Shown here: piece after piece, positions 1-6,930 of the stretch | Position numbering within the stretch: position 1 is the stretch's first letter | Layout: every line of letters starts with the position of its first letter | Assembly (NCBI GenBank): GCA_052034865.1 | Contig: JBPOIC010000007.1 | Coordinates: 1-21,617 of the forward strand | DNA length: 21,617 nucleotides | Direction of reading: 5' to 3' | From: JBPOIC01 sp052034865 | Lineage (GTDB): Bacteria; UBA10199; JADFYH01 | The notes under the pieces: model-generated | The model's database searches: none | Seen by the model: only the letters and a program-made list of their open reading frames with translations | Told to the model about the DNA's origin: nothing | Program-made: the position numbers and the translations under genes

Positions 1-11
1 GTGAGTGGTTT

Positions 12-1208
12 TTAAAAACGGATGTCGACTTTGATCGCATCGTGATCTGAAACTTCTTGCCCTTGGTATTTTATATCTCCGATCACCGCTGGGCTATCAG
101 GAACGACTTTAAGCCCCTTGCCCGCCAGCCAATCGATTTTAAATGAGCATTTTCCACCGTGATCCTTTAAGGCCCACTCCATAAATCGAAAACACCAGTT
201 GGGAATCCAGTCACTGAGGTTTCTGAATTTTTTAATATCCTGCACATGATAATGAAGGGTGCATCCTCCAGAAACATTATAACTTTGGTAATCATAACCT
301 TCGTTTTCCATCGATTTAAAAAGTCCTTTTTCAAATAAGCGATCAGGATGTGGATAATGATTGCGCAACATGTTTCCGACGCCCATGGCGATACGCACCC
401 AAAAACCAAAGATTGCAAAAGCTGCGTGGCGAGAGTTGTATGTTGTCGTGTTGAAATCACCGCCAATCATAGTCGGAAGATCGGGAAGTGTTTTTAGATA
501 AGTTAAAATTGTACGCATCTGATTGCGTCGGTGACGTTTGGAGGAATGGGCGTCCAGATGGGCACACACCACACGGATCTCTTGATCTGGCAGGCAGACG
601 GTTGCAGCAAGGGCCTGTTGATTTCCAAGCCGTTTCTCTTTTCCTCGCATTTTGTCCTTATTGTTTTTTAAAGGGATAAGATGAAAATCTTTCATGGGAT
701 AGCGCGAGAAAATCGAATTGCCATGAATGCCTAAGCTATTCTCGCCTTCAAAATCGGCTTCGATACCCGATCCCTTCGCCAAATTGATGTAAGACGGAGC
801 AAAAAAATAATTATACCCTAGCTCTTTGGCCATTTCTTCAGATACATTCCGGTTGGAAGATCTTGCCATTCCCAGATCTGTTTCCGGAGCGAGCAGGACA
901 TCCGCATCTTTTAGCAAGGGATTTTTCTTTAAGGTCTCGATAATTCCATCAAAGATAATCCCACGTTCCAGATTCCAGGCAGCGATTCGGTAGAAAGGTT
1001 TTGCCTCCTGCTCTCTCGCAAACTCTCCAACCTCATATCCCTTTAAAACCTTTTCGATCTCGGGCAGCAGGTACAGATAAAGCGGAGATTGTTTTAAAGA
1101 TTTAGTCGAATCATTTTGCGCCAGATCGGTTAAGTGAGGACTGAGGTTGTGTTTTAGGGCAGAGGAATTTGTATTCATAGGTAATAAAAGATCTCTCTTG
1201 TTTTTCAT
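12..1208 (-). CDS. Endonuclease/exonuclease/phosphatase (EEP) family protein
   Basis: A 398-residue protein of the EEP metal-dependent phosphoesterase fold. Visible motifs in order are WNLE (about 78-81), PETD (108-111, metal-binding Glu), AHLD (216-219), GGDFN (249-253) and the C-terminal SDHD (387-390), the usual Mg-binding and catalytic set. No signal peptide or membrane segment is seen, so it is probably cytoplasmic. The first 70 residues precede the catalytic domain and look unstructured. The substrate cannot be told: relatives include nucleases, sphingomyelinases and nucleotide or lipid phosphatases. The ATG at 1206-1208 is used. An ATG ten codons inside (1176-1178), preceded by AGAGAG, is an equal alternative. 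It lies 137 bp downstream of the queD-like gene on the same strand and may be the last gene of the pterin cluster, though nothing in the protein says pterin. Confidence 0.85.
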   Translation of the reverse strand: MKNKRDLLLPMNTNSSALKHNLSPHLTDLAQNDSTKSLKQSPLYLYLLPEIEKVLKGYEVGEFAREQEAKPFYRIAAWNLERGIIFDGIIETLKKNPLLKDADVLLAPETDLGMARSSNRNVSEEMAKELGYNYFFAPSYINLAKGSGIEADFEGENSLGIHGNSIFSRYPMKDFHLIPLKNNKDKMRGKEKRLGNQQALAATVCLPDQEIRVVCAHLDAHSSKRHRRNQMRTILTYLKTLPDLPTMIGGDFNTTTYNSRHAAFAIFGFWVRIAMGVGNMLRNHYPHPDRLFEKGLFKSMENEGYDYQSYNVSGGCTLHYHVQDIKKFRNLSDWIPNWCFRFMEWALKDHGGKCSFKIDWLAGKGLKVVPDSPAVIGDIKYQGQEVSDHDAIKVDIRF

Positions 1209-1345
1209 CTTCGATTTAGCCTGACTGCTTTTCCTGATAAAAGAAGAGCAAAAAGTTGGGCGATCATCGGAAGATGAATCCTTTTGGGAGAAACCAGTTG
1301 TTAAGAATTAAATTGTAATGAATGAAGAATTTCTTGCCAGAAAAA

Positions 1346-1747
1346 CTAGCGACGATAAATGGCTCTTGCTGATTCAGTTTCCCACAAACAGACTTGTTCG
1401 ATCGGTAGCCCATGTGCCGCACAGAATTCGTAGATCAGTTTTGCAATTGCCTCGGCGCTGGGATTTTCATCCATCAAATAAATATCTTCTCCAGCATCAA
1501 TGAGCGTTTGGGCCAGAGGATCCGCTCGATGCAAAAGCAGTTTGTGATCCAGGTTTTCATCAATCCAGGATTTTACAATGCGTTTGACTTCACTGAAATC
1601 GTAGAGGAGCCCCAGGGCATCCAGTTTTTCTCCCGCCAGTTGAATTTCAATTTTTCCGTTATGACCGTGCAGGTTTTTGCAAGGGCCGTTGTAGTTTAAA
1701 AGACGGTGTCCGTAGCAAAAATGGAGATCTCGAATAATTTTATACAT
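1346..1747 (-). CDS. queD: 6-pyruvoyl/6-carboxy-tetrahydropterin synthase family (QueD-like)
   Basis: A 133-residue protein, close to the usual QueD length (about 120-140). Zinc ligands are His14, His27 and His29. Cys23 lies in the CxxxHGH arrangement of QueD-type enzymes (CKNLHGH). His68 (LDHKL) and Glu123 (WETE) fit the catalytic and pterin-binding residues. QueD converts dihydroneopterin triphosphate to 6-carboxy-tetrahydropterin in queuosine synthesis; eukaryotic homologues make 6-pyruvoyl-tetrahydropterin. The context is pterin rather than queuosine: folX, a folK-like gene and folM lie just upstream on the same strand, and no queC, queE or queF is in the window. It could therefore be a true QueD or act on a monapterin-type substrate. 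The start is ATG with no clear Shine-Dalgarno sequence, and the 71-bp leader has two inverted repeats. Confidence 0.85.
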   Translation of the reverse strand: MYKIIRDLHFCYGHRLLNYNGPCKNLHGHNGKIEIQLAGEKLDALGLLYDFSEVKRIVKSWIDENLDHKLLLHRADPLAQTLIDAGEDIYLMDENPSAEAIAKLIYEFCAAHGLPIEQVCLWETESARAIYRR

Positions 1748-1765
1748 ATGTTTTGTTTCAAAATG

Positions 1766-1815
1766 GGAGGTCTTGATCGAGGATAAAAACCTCCTCTTCA
1801 GGATCGTTCGATCCT
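1766..1815 (-). promoter_or_regulatory. Two inverted repeats in the queD leader
   Basis: Between the folM stop and the queD ATG there are two inverted repeats. The first is AGGATCG-TT-CGATCCT at 1800-1815, just after folM, with 7-bp arms. The second is GGAGGT/ACCTCC at 1766-1771 and 1789-1794, with 17 bases between the arms. An alternative GAGG/CCTC pairing overlaps the second. The arrangement could be an intercistronic stabiliser, a weak terminator or an attenuator. No known riboswitch consensus was recognised. Confidence 0.35.
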
Positions 1816-1818
1816 CAC

Positions 1819-2553
1819 TTATCCTTTTAAAAACTCTCCTCCGTCTACCAGATGATAATGCCCCGTGATGTAATCGGTTTGCGCCAGAAAAAGAGCCGTT
1901 TTTGCAATATCGTCTGGAGAGCCCCAGCGCTTCAGAAGGGTTTTTTCGGCGACCTCTTTTTTATGCGCTTCAGTCGCTTTCTCGCCAGGCAAAACAGGGC
2001 CCGGGCAGATGGCATTTACTAGAATTTCCGGAGCCAGGATTTTAGCCAGGCCTTGAGTCATTGTAATCAGGGCGCCCTTGGAGACCGAGTAGGGGAGGTA
2101 TTCCTTGTAGGGGCGCAGCCCGTTCCAATCGGCAATGTTGATGATGCGTCCTTCGCCTCGTCGTTTCATTTCGGGAGCGAAAGCCTGGGCTAAAAAAAAC
2201 GGGGCCTTGACGTGAATCGAATAAAAATCATCCCAGTGTTTTTCAGTGATTGATTCAAAAGGAGTTGGAAAAAAGAGGGAGGCGCTATTGATCAAAATGT
2301 CGATCCCATTTTCTTTTTTTAAAATCTCCTCAGACATTCTTTCAAGTTCGGTATGATTCAATAAATCCGCCTGATAAACTTCCGTTTTGACTCCATCGGT
2401 TTTTAATTCCTCAGCGAGAGCTTTCGCCTCTGTTTCGGAGTGATGGTAGTGGATTAGAACACGCGCTTTCTGATTGGCAAAGGCGCGGGCCATTTCCTTT
2501 CCTAACCGTTTTGCCGCTCCGGTAATGAGAACTGTTTTGTTTTGAAGATTCAT
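1819..2553 (-). CDS. folM: Pteridine reductase / dihydromonapterin reductase (FolM/PTR1-like SDR)
   Basis: A 244-residue short-chain dehydrogenase. The nucleotide-binding motif at 11-18 is TGAAKRLG, fitting TGxxxRxG, the form that marks pteridine reductases (PTR1, FolM) within the SDR family. ASLFFPTP at 91-98 resembles the PTR1 substrate loop. Asp142, Tyr155 and Lys159 keep the spacing of the PTR1 catalytic residues Asp181, Tyr194 and Lys198. The expected role is NADPH-dependent reduction of dihydromonapterin (or dihydrofolate/dihydrobiopterin) to the tetrahydro form in the cytoplasm. The ATG at 2551-2553 was chosen because it puts the motif 11 residues in, as in the family. A TTG 15 codons upstream (2596-2598) overlaps the folK-like gene and is less likely. 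The gene follows the folK-like stop by 13 bp, and folX is two genes upstream. Confidence 0.87.
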   Translation of the reverse strand: MNLQNKTVLITGAAKRLGKEMARAFANQKARVLIHYHHSETEAKALAEELKTDGVKTEVYQADLLNHTELERMSEEILKKENGIDILINSASLFFPTPFESITEKHWDDFYSIHVKAPFFLAQAFAPEMKRRGEGRIINIADWNGLRPYKEYLPYSVSKGALITMTQGLAKILAPEILVNAICPGPVLPGEKATEAHKKEVAEKTLLKRWGSPDDIAKTALFLAQTDYITGHYHLVDGGEFLKG

Positions 2554-2566
2554 AGTCGAATATTTT

Positions 2567-2959
2567 TTAAAGTTTAAGCTCAGGTGAAACTTCAACAATA
2601 GATTCTTTTAAGAAGTCGTGTTCATAGACCAATGGATCAACCACGATGCCATCCCAGACAATAATGTCCAGATCGATGGGAATTGCCGTTGAATTTTTTT
2701 GCCCTAATAGACGCCCCAGGGATTTTTCAATCTGCTTTAATTTTAGTTTCAAAGTGTCGTGATCATCTTCTGTTTCAATCAGATGTGCCTGATCGTGGAA
2801 ATCAGGCTGGTTGGGATTTCCAAACGGGGGTGTGATCCTCACATTGGAGGTCTTCACTAACACGGCAACATCAGCAAGCCTTCGTTTGGCCTGATTCAGA
2901 TTCTCATCCGGGTTTTGATTGGATCCCGCTGCAATGATGACCCGATGTTTACCCATCAT
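2567..2959 (-). CDS. folK: HPPK (FolK)-like pyrophosphokinase, short and divergent
   Basis: A 130-residue protein of the 6-hydroxymethyl-7,8-dihydropterin pyrophosphokinase family. GSN (12-14), the NQPDF segment, IEKSLGR and the Mg-binding IDLDII (both Asp kept) are clear. It is about 30 residues shorter than typical FolK and ends right after the SPEL segment. Against E. coli HPPK, aligned from memory, several functional residues appear replaced: the GPRTLDLD-type motif reads TAIPIDLD, so the Arg92 and Trp89 equivalents are lost. Asn55 becomes Asp, Arg84 becomes Leu, and His115 and Arg121 have no clear partners. It may be an HPPK with relaxed or changed substrate, or a regulatory paralogue. 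No folP is nearby. The start is ATGATG preceded by AAAGGTAAAG, three bases after the folX stop, so the two genes are probably translationally coupled. Confidence 0.8.
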   Translation of the reverse strand: MMGKHRVIIAAGSNQNPDENLNQAKRRLADVAVLVKTSNVRITPPFGNPNQPDFHDQAHLIETEDDHDTLKLKLKQIEKSLGRLLGQKNSTAIPIDLDIIVWDGIVVDPLVYEHDFLKESIVEVSPELKL

Positions 2960-2962
2960 TCT

Positions 2963-3310
2963 TTACCTTTTTGCACGGGTCTGAACAGAAACCGAGTCAG
3001 CAAATCTCAAGGCTCCGGGTTTGTCGATTTCCACCTCGGCTTGTGAAACGCGGGAGTCTTCCAGGATGAGTTTTAAAATTCCATCGGCCAATTTTTCTAA
3101 AAGAAAGAATTGGGATTTCTCGACAAACTCAATGATTTTTTTGTTGAGGGTTTTGTAATCAAGGGTGTCCTCGATCCGATCGGTTTTAGGTGCGGAACCT
3201 TCATCAAACTCCAGGGTGACATTAATGATGAAATCCTGCTTTTCTTTTCGCTCCCAATCAAAAATTCCATTGATGGTGCGGAGGCGTAAATTTTTGATGC
3301 GAATGATCAT
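2963..3310 (-). CDS. folX: Dihydroneopterin triphosphate 2'-epimerase (FolX; FolB/FolX fold)
   Basis: A 115-residue member of the FolB/FolX family (T-fold), in which FolB is dihydroneopterin aldolase and FolX epimerises dihydroneopterin triphosphate to dihydromonapterin triphosphate. The N-terminal IRIKNLRLRT, the central LLEKLA and the C-terminal ALRFADSVSV match E. coli FolX phrases as remembered better than FolB, which usually has a KP-AP...F..V.V ending. Tyr52, Glu72 and Lys97 sit at the family's substrate-binding and catalytic positions. It heads a leftward cluster with the folK-like, folM and queD genes, and the FolX/FolM pairing supports monapterin synthesis. No Shine-Dalgarno sequence is evident before the ATG at 3308-3310. 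FolB activity cannot be excluded. Confidence 0.85.
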   Translation of the reverse strand: MIIRIKNLRLRTINGIFDWERKEKQDFIINVTLEFDEGSAPKTDRIEDTLDYKTLNKKIIEFVEKSQFFLLEKLADGILKLILEDSRVSQAEVEIDKPGALRFADSVSVQTRAKR

Positions 3311-3690
3311 AAGTTTTTAAATAGAAAGTTTGTAGAGCTCCAGATTAGGCAGATCAATATTATTTTGAAAAGCAGGATTTATGATAAAAAAATGTCCGGC
3401 TTCTTTTTAGCTTTCCATAAGCAATAAGGGCGTGTGCTATCGATCATCACTAATGAAAACAATATGACAAGGGCTGGGATTTTAAAATTTTTATCCATCG
3501 AGTCTGCTGTAACAAAGAGATAACCCTCGAAGGTTAAATGTATTTTGCAGGGATGTACTTTGAGCTCGGTTGGATTTTTGAGCGGGTGTAGCAAAGAAAA
3601 CGAGAGCGAGGGCCGAGGATCCTGCCATTTGATTTTTACCTGAAAAAATCTAATGGGACTCTGGCTAAAATGCAATTCACTGCATTTTGG
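3311..3690. other. 380-bp intergenic gap with no supported gene
   Basis: This gap separates the CoA-transferase stop from the folX start, both on the minus strand. The only open frame of any size (3379-3675, minus) starts with TTG, has no Shine-Dalgarno sequence and gives a protein with no recognisable motif. At 3667-3688 an AT-rich perfect inverted repeat, AAAATGCA-ATTCAC-TGCATTTT, follows the CoA-transferase stop and may act as a weak terminator. The folX promoter should lie near 3311-3400, but no convincing -35/-10 pair stands out. The rest may be decayed sequence, a dispersed repeat or a small RNA. Confidence 0.4.
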
Positions 3691-5052
3691 TCAGACCCGT
3701 TTGGACTTGTAATTGATTCGGTCTCTCTGTTTGGCCTGCTCTAAGAGCTGATCACGAAAATCCGGATGGGCAATGGGGATGAGGGCATAAGGGCGCTCTT
3801 CATCGGTTAATCCGAAGAGTTTGGCGACTCCGTACTCGGTTACCACATACTGTACGTAGTGCCGTGGAGTGGAGATGATTGATCCGAGCGGCAGGTCGTT
3901 CACAATATTAGAATAACGTTTCCCCTGCAGTTCCACCGAAGATTTAATACAAAGAATGCTTCTTCCTCCCGGGCTGTGATAGGCTCCTTGTACGAAATTG
4001 AGTTGACCTCCCACTCCGCTATACTGTTTTTCGCCAATGGCTTCCGAGCAAACCTGGCCGGCAAAATCGATCATGAAGCCTGCATTGATACTGACCATGT
4101 TTTTATTTTTCGCAATCACCGCCGGATTGTTTACGTAGGACACAGGAACCGCAATCGCCCTCCGTCTGTTTTTCCCATTGCGCTCATCCAGCCAGTCATA
4201 AAGCTTTTGAGAGCCCAGGGCGAAAGTGAATATTGATTGGCCAGGATTCAATCCTTTTTCTGTATTGGTAATTTTTCCAGATTCCATCAAGGTTAAAAAA
4301 CCATCGCTGACCAACTCTGAATGTACCCCCAGATTTGAAACAGAGCTTTGAGATAAAAGCCGCGCGACGGTGTTGGGTATAGCTCCAATGCCAAACTGCA
4401 GGGTATCTCCGGAGCGAATGAGATGGGTGACATGCTCGGAGATCTTGTTTTCAACCTCAGATGATTGCGGGGGGATGGCTTCCAGAAGGGGTTGTTCGCA
4501 CTCCACAAGAAAGTCCAGCTCACTGATATGAATCCGGTTTTCTCCCTGTTCGACGATTCCAAAAGTTCGTGGCATCCGGGGGTTTACTTCGGCAATGGCC
4601 AAGCGTTCAGGATTTCGGGCCGCCTTGAGGAAGGGCAGGTAAACGGCTTCCGCATTGGTCCCAAAAGAAAGATACCCGTCTTCGTCCATTGCGGAAAGGG
4701 TGGTCAACATGACTCGCGGATTAAAATATTCAGAAAATACTTCAAAATCCATCAAGGCAAGAGGCAAATAGGCGACATTGCCCCCTGATTCGTTCAACAG
4801 ACGCTCAGCAGGTCCATAATAGCCACTTTTGACATGGACATTAGGGTGTTTGAAGAGTTCGTAAGGATAGGCGCAATGACCTGTAAAAATATGGATCTCT
4901 TCGATGTTGGGTTTGTGGGCAAGGTGTTTGAAAAGAGTACGAGGCTGGGCTGCTGCGATCGAGGAGCCAAGGGTGTCTTTGGGGTGGATCAACTCTAGAA
5001 ATTCTTCGAGGGATTTTTTCTTGCTGCGATAGATTTCATGTATGTTTTGCAT
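3691..5052 (-). CDS. Acetyl-CoA hydrolase/transferase family protein (4-hydroxybutyrate CoA-transferase type)
   Basis: A 453-residue family I CoA-transferase, the usual length for 4-hydroxybutyrate or acetate CoA-transferases (about 430-450). LQFGIGAIPN lies near 218-227. The catalytic Glu, which forms the glutamyl-CoA thioester, is expected at Glu246 in GVHSELVSDG. GVGGQLNFVQGA (about 343-354) and TEYGVAKLFGLT near the C-terminus complete the family signature. It would move CoA between acetyl-CoA and a short carboxylic acid in the cytoplasm. The true acceptor cannot be told, and no 4-hydroxybutyrate pathway gene is adjacent. The ATG at 5050-5052 has GGAAG about 15 bases upstream. It is divergent from glpD across 138 bp containing two dyads. 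Confidence 0.88.
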   Translation of the reverse strand: MQNIHEIYRSKKKSLEEFLELIHPKDTLGSSIAAAQPRTLFKHLAHKPNIEEIHIFTGHCAYPYELFKHPNVHVKSGYYGPAERLLNESGGNVAYLPLALMDFEVFSEYFNPRVMLTTLSAMDEDGYLSFGTNAEAVYLPFLKAARNPERLAIAEVNPRMPRTFGIVEQGENRIHISELDFLVECEQPLLEAIPPQSSEVENKISEHVTHLIRSGDTLQFGIGAIPNTVARLLSQSSVSNLGVHSELVSDGFLTLMESGKITNTEKGLNPGQSIFTFALGSQKLYDWLDERNGKNRRRAIAVPVSYVNNPAVIAKNKNMVSINAGFMIDFAGQVCSEAIGEKQYSGVGGQLNFVQGAYHSPGGRSILCIKSSVELQGKRYSNIVNDLPLGSIISTPRHYVQYVVTEYGVAKLFGLTDEERPYALIPIAHPDFRDQLLEQAKQRDRINYKSKRV

Positions 5053-5126
5053 AGATAGTTTTTGTTACTTCCATTTCGAAAAAAAAGAAAGTATCCAAAA
5101 AAATCGGCTTTTATCTTTATCATAAA

Positions 5127-5171
5127 CCGTATTCAGCTTTCATACGGACAAAACCAACAGAACTTAAGTTC
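5127..5171. promoter_or_regulatory. Two operator-like dyads between the CoA-transferase gene and glpD
   Basis: In the divergent region 5053-5190 there is CCGTAT-N9-ATACGG (5127-5132 and 5142-5147, half-site centres 15 bp apart) and, 12 bp on, the perfect 12-bp palindrome GAACTTAAGTTC at 5160-5171. The palindrome ends 19 bp before the glpD ATG. Both could bind dimeric regulators controlling one or both genes. No regulator is known, and no strong sigma-70 pair was identified. Confidence 0.4.
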
Positions 5172-5190
5172 CTTTCATTCCATTTTCTTT

Positions 5191-6792
5191 ATGCGACGAG
5201 AATTCAATCTTTCTTCTCTATCCCAACAAAACTTCGACATTCTTATCATCGGTGGGGGGGCAACTGGAGCAGGTGCAGCCCTTGATGCTGCCACCCGTGG
5301 CCTCAAGGTCGCTCTTGTGGAACGTGATGATTTTGCATCAGGGACTTCCAGTAAAAGTACGAAACTCATTCACGGGGGAGTGCGCTATCTGGAGCTGGCG
5401 ATCAAACAGCGGGATAAAGGCCAGCTCGATCTGGTGCGCGAAGCCCTGCATGAACGTGCGTTGCTTCTCAAACTGGCTCCTCATCTCACCCGCATGCTGG
5501 CGATTTTTACACCCCTTTACTCGTGGGTTGAGGTTCCCTATTACATGGCTGGATTAAAAGCCTATGATTTTTTGGCCGGAAAAACCAATCTTGCCAAAAG
5601 CCGATGGATGAGCGCGAAAGAAACCCTTGCCCGTTTTTCAGTCTTAAAATCCGATAAATTAAAAGGTGGAATTCTTTATTATGATGGTCAGTTCGACGAT
5701 GCCCGCATGAATGTCTTGTTAGCCAAAACTGCGGAGCAGGAAGGAGCGGTGCTTTTAAATCATGTAGAAGTGTCTGGGATCTTAAAAGAAAGTGGAAAGA
5801 TTCGCGGAGCAAAACTTCTTGATCGTTTAACGAATCAATCTTTTGAGATTCAGGCGAAAGTCGTTGTGAATGCTACAGGACCTTATGTCGATCAGATTCG
5901 CAAGATGGATGACCCAGCGAGTGAGCCCATGCTCACTGTCAGCTCTGGCGTGCACATCATGCTGGATCGCAGTTTTTGTCCTCCCGATACGGGTCTTTTG
6001 ACCCCCAAAACAGAAGACGGTCGCGTGCTCTTCATGCTCCCCTGGTTAGGGACGACTCTTGTGGGAACGACTGACTGCCCCGCCGAAGTGCGCGACAATC
6101 CAAAGGCAACCGATGAAGAAATCGACTACCTGATCCGTCACATCAATCATTATTTCAAGATGAATGTGACTCGCAAAGACATCCTCTCCAGCTGGTCGGG
6201 TTTGCGTCCACTGGTATCCAATCCAAAATTAAATAATACGGCATCTCTCTCTCGCGATCACGTTATTGATGTGAGCCCATCGCAATTAATTACCATCACC
6301 GGAGGCAAATGGACGACCTATCGCAATATGGCTCTAGATGCCATCGATGAGGCGATCAAAGTCGGTGGACTTGAGGCAAAACCTTCCAGAACTGAGAGCA
6401 CCTATCTTGTTGGAGGCGCAGATTTCCATCCTAATTTAGTTCAGGAAATTGAGAATAGTTTTTCGCTGCCTGCTGATGTTGCCCGCCATCTTTGTCGTGC
6501 CTACGGAGACCGCGCACCACAAATCGCCCAGCTTGCCCAGGCTGGCTATTCCAACCGACTTTCTTCAAAACATCCCTACATGGAAGCCGAAGTGCTGTAT
6601 GGGATTCGTGAAGAATCCGCCCGCACGGCGATCGACGTTCTGTCGCGTCGTATGCGTCTATCCTTCATAGATCAGGAAGCGGCACGCACAGTACTGCCGC
6701 GTGTGATTGAGCTGATGGCCCAGGAGTTGAGCTGGAATGAAGAAAGAAAAGTGCGTGAAGAAAAAGAAGCCCTGACCTATTTTGCTGGATAA
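5191..6792 (+). CDS. glpD: Aerobic glycerol-3-phosphate dehydrogenase, FAD-dependent
   Basis: A 533-residue GlpD-type flavoprotein that oxidises sn-glycerol-3-phosphate to dihydroxyacetone phosphate and passes electrons to quinone at the inner membrane. The FAD dinucleotide-binding motif GGGATG is at 21-26, with an acidic VERDDF at the end of the Rossmann unit. HGGVRYLE (61-68), YDGQFDDARMN, NATGPYVD, TLVGTTD, SSWSGLRPL and ITGGKWTTYRNMA follow in family order, then a C-terminal helical DAO_C domain. Length is normal. The ATG at 5191 starts 14 residues before the Rossmann strand, as expected, but no Shine-Dalgarno sequence precedes it. A TTG at 5062 would add 43 lysine-rich and low-complexity residues and is unlikely. 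No glpK or glpF is nearby. Confidence 0.93.
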   Translation: MRREFNLSSLSQQNFDILIIGGGATGAGAALDAATRGLKVALVERDDFASGTSSKSTKLIHGGVRYLELAIKQRDKGQLDLVREALHERALLLKLAPHLTRMLAIFTPLYSWVEVPYYMAGLKAYDFLAGKTNLAKSRWMSAKETLARFSVLKSDKLKGGILYYDGQFDDARMNVLLAKTAEQEGAVLLNHVEVSGILKESGKIRGAKLLDRLTNQSFEIQAKVVVNATGPYVDQIRKMDDPASEPMLTVSSGVHIMLDRSFCPPDTGLLTPKTEDGRVLFMLPWLGTTLVGTTDCPAEVRDNPKATDEEIDYLIRHINHYFKMNVTRKDILSSWSGLRPLVSNPKLNNTASLSRDHVIDVSPSQLITITGGKWTTYRNMALDAIDEAIKVGGLEAKPSRTESTYLVGGADFHPNLVQEIENSFSLPADVARHLCRAYGDRAPQIAQLAQAGYSNRLSSKHPYMEAEVLYGIREESARTAIDVLSRRMRLSFIDQEAARTVLPRVIELMAQELSWNEERKVREEKEALTYFAG

Positions 6793-6838
6793 GATCGCAA
6801 CTCCCTCCTTTTCCTCAGTCCAATAAACAAAACCTTCT

Positions 6839-6878
6839 AAAAAAAATCCCCATTCACCTTTTATGGGCGAACGGGGAT
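6839..6878 (-). terminator. Rho-independent terminator of the FAH/RnfD/DUF2330 operon
   Basis: Read on the minus strand, arms 6878-6866 and 6858-6846 form a 13-bp stem around a 7-base loop, followed by a run of U (6845-6839). Two positions are G-U pairs in minus-strand RNA but A-C mismatches in plus-strand RNA, and the U run exists only on the minus strand. It therefore serves the leftward operon ending at 6931, not glpD. Confidence 0.85.
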
Positions 6879-6890
6879 CCAAATAAATCC

Positions 6891-6907
6891 AGGAAGAACT
6901 CCTTCCT
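6891..6907. repeat. Small inverted repeat before the terminator
   Basis: AGGAAG-AACTC-CTTCCT is a perfect 6-bp inverted repeat with a 5-base loop, between the DUF2330 stop and the main terminator. It may be an auxiliary hairpin or part of glpD 3'-end formation. It has no U run in either direction. Confidence 0.4.
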
Positions 6908-6930
6908 ATAAAAAACAATTTTGTCTCAAC

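Noticed and set aside
1748..1818. A preQ1 riboswitch before the queD-like gene
   Set aside because: The conserved preQ1-I loop and A-rich tail are not present in the right arrangement. The inverted repeats have simple hairpin geometry.
3379..3675. A 98-codon minus-strand open frame between folX and the CoA-transferase gene
   Set aside because: It starts with TTG, has no ribosome binding site, has no recognisable domain and reads like random translation. It is described only as part of the intergenic gap.
5062..5190. A 43-codon N-terminal extension of GlpD from a TTG
   Set aside because: It is low in complexity, absent from the GlpD family as known, runs through the dyad-containing promoter region, and the ATG at 5191 gives a normal N-terminus.
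6839..6878. A glpD terminator on the plus strand
   Set aside because: In plus-strand RNA the stem has two A-C mismatches and no U run follows. The poly-U tract and G-U pairs exist only for the minus strand.
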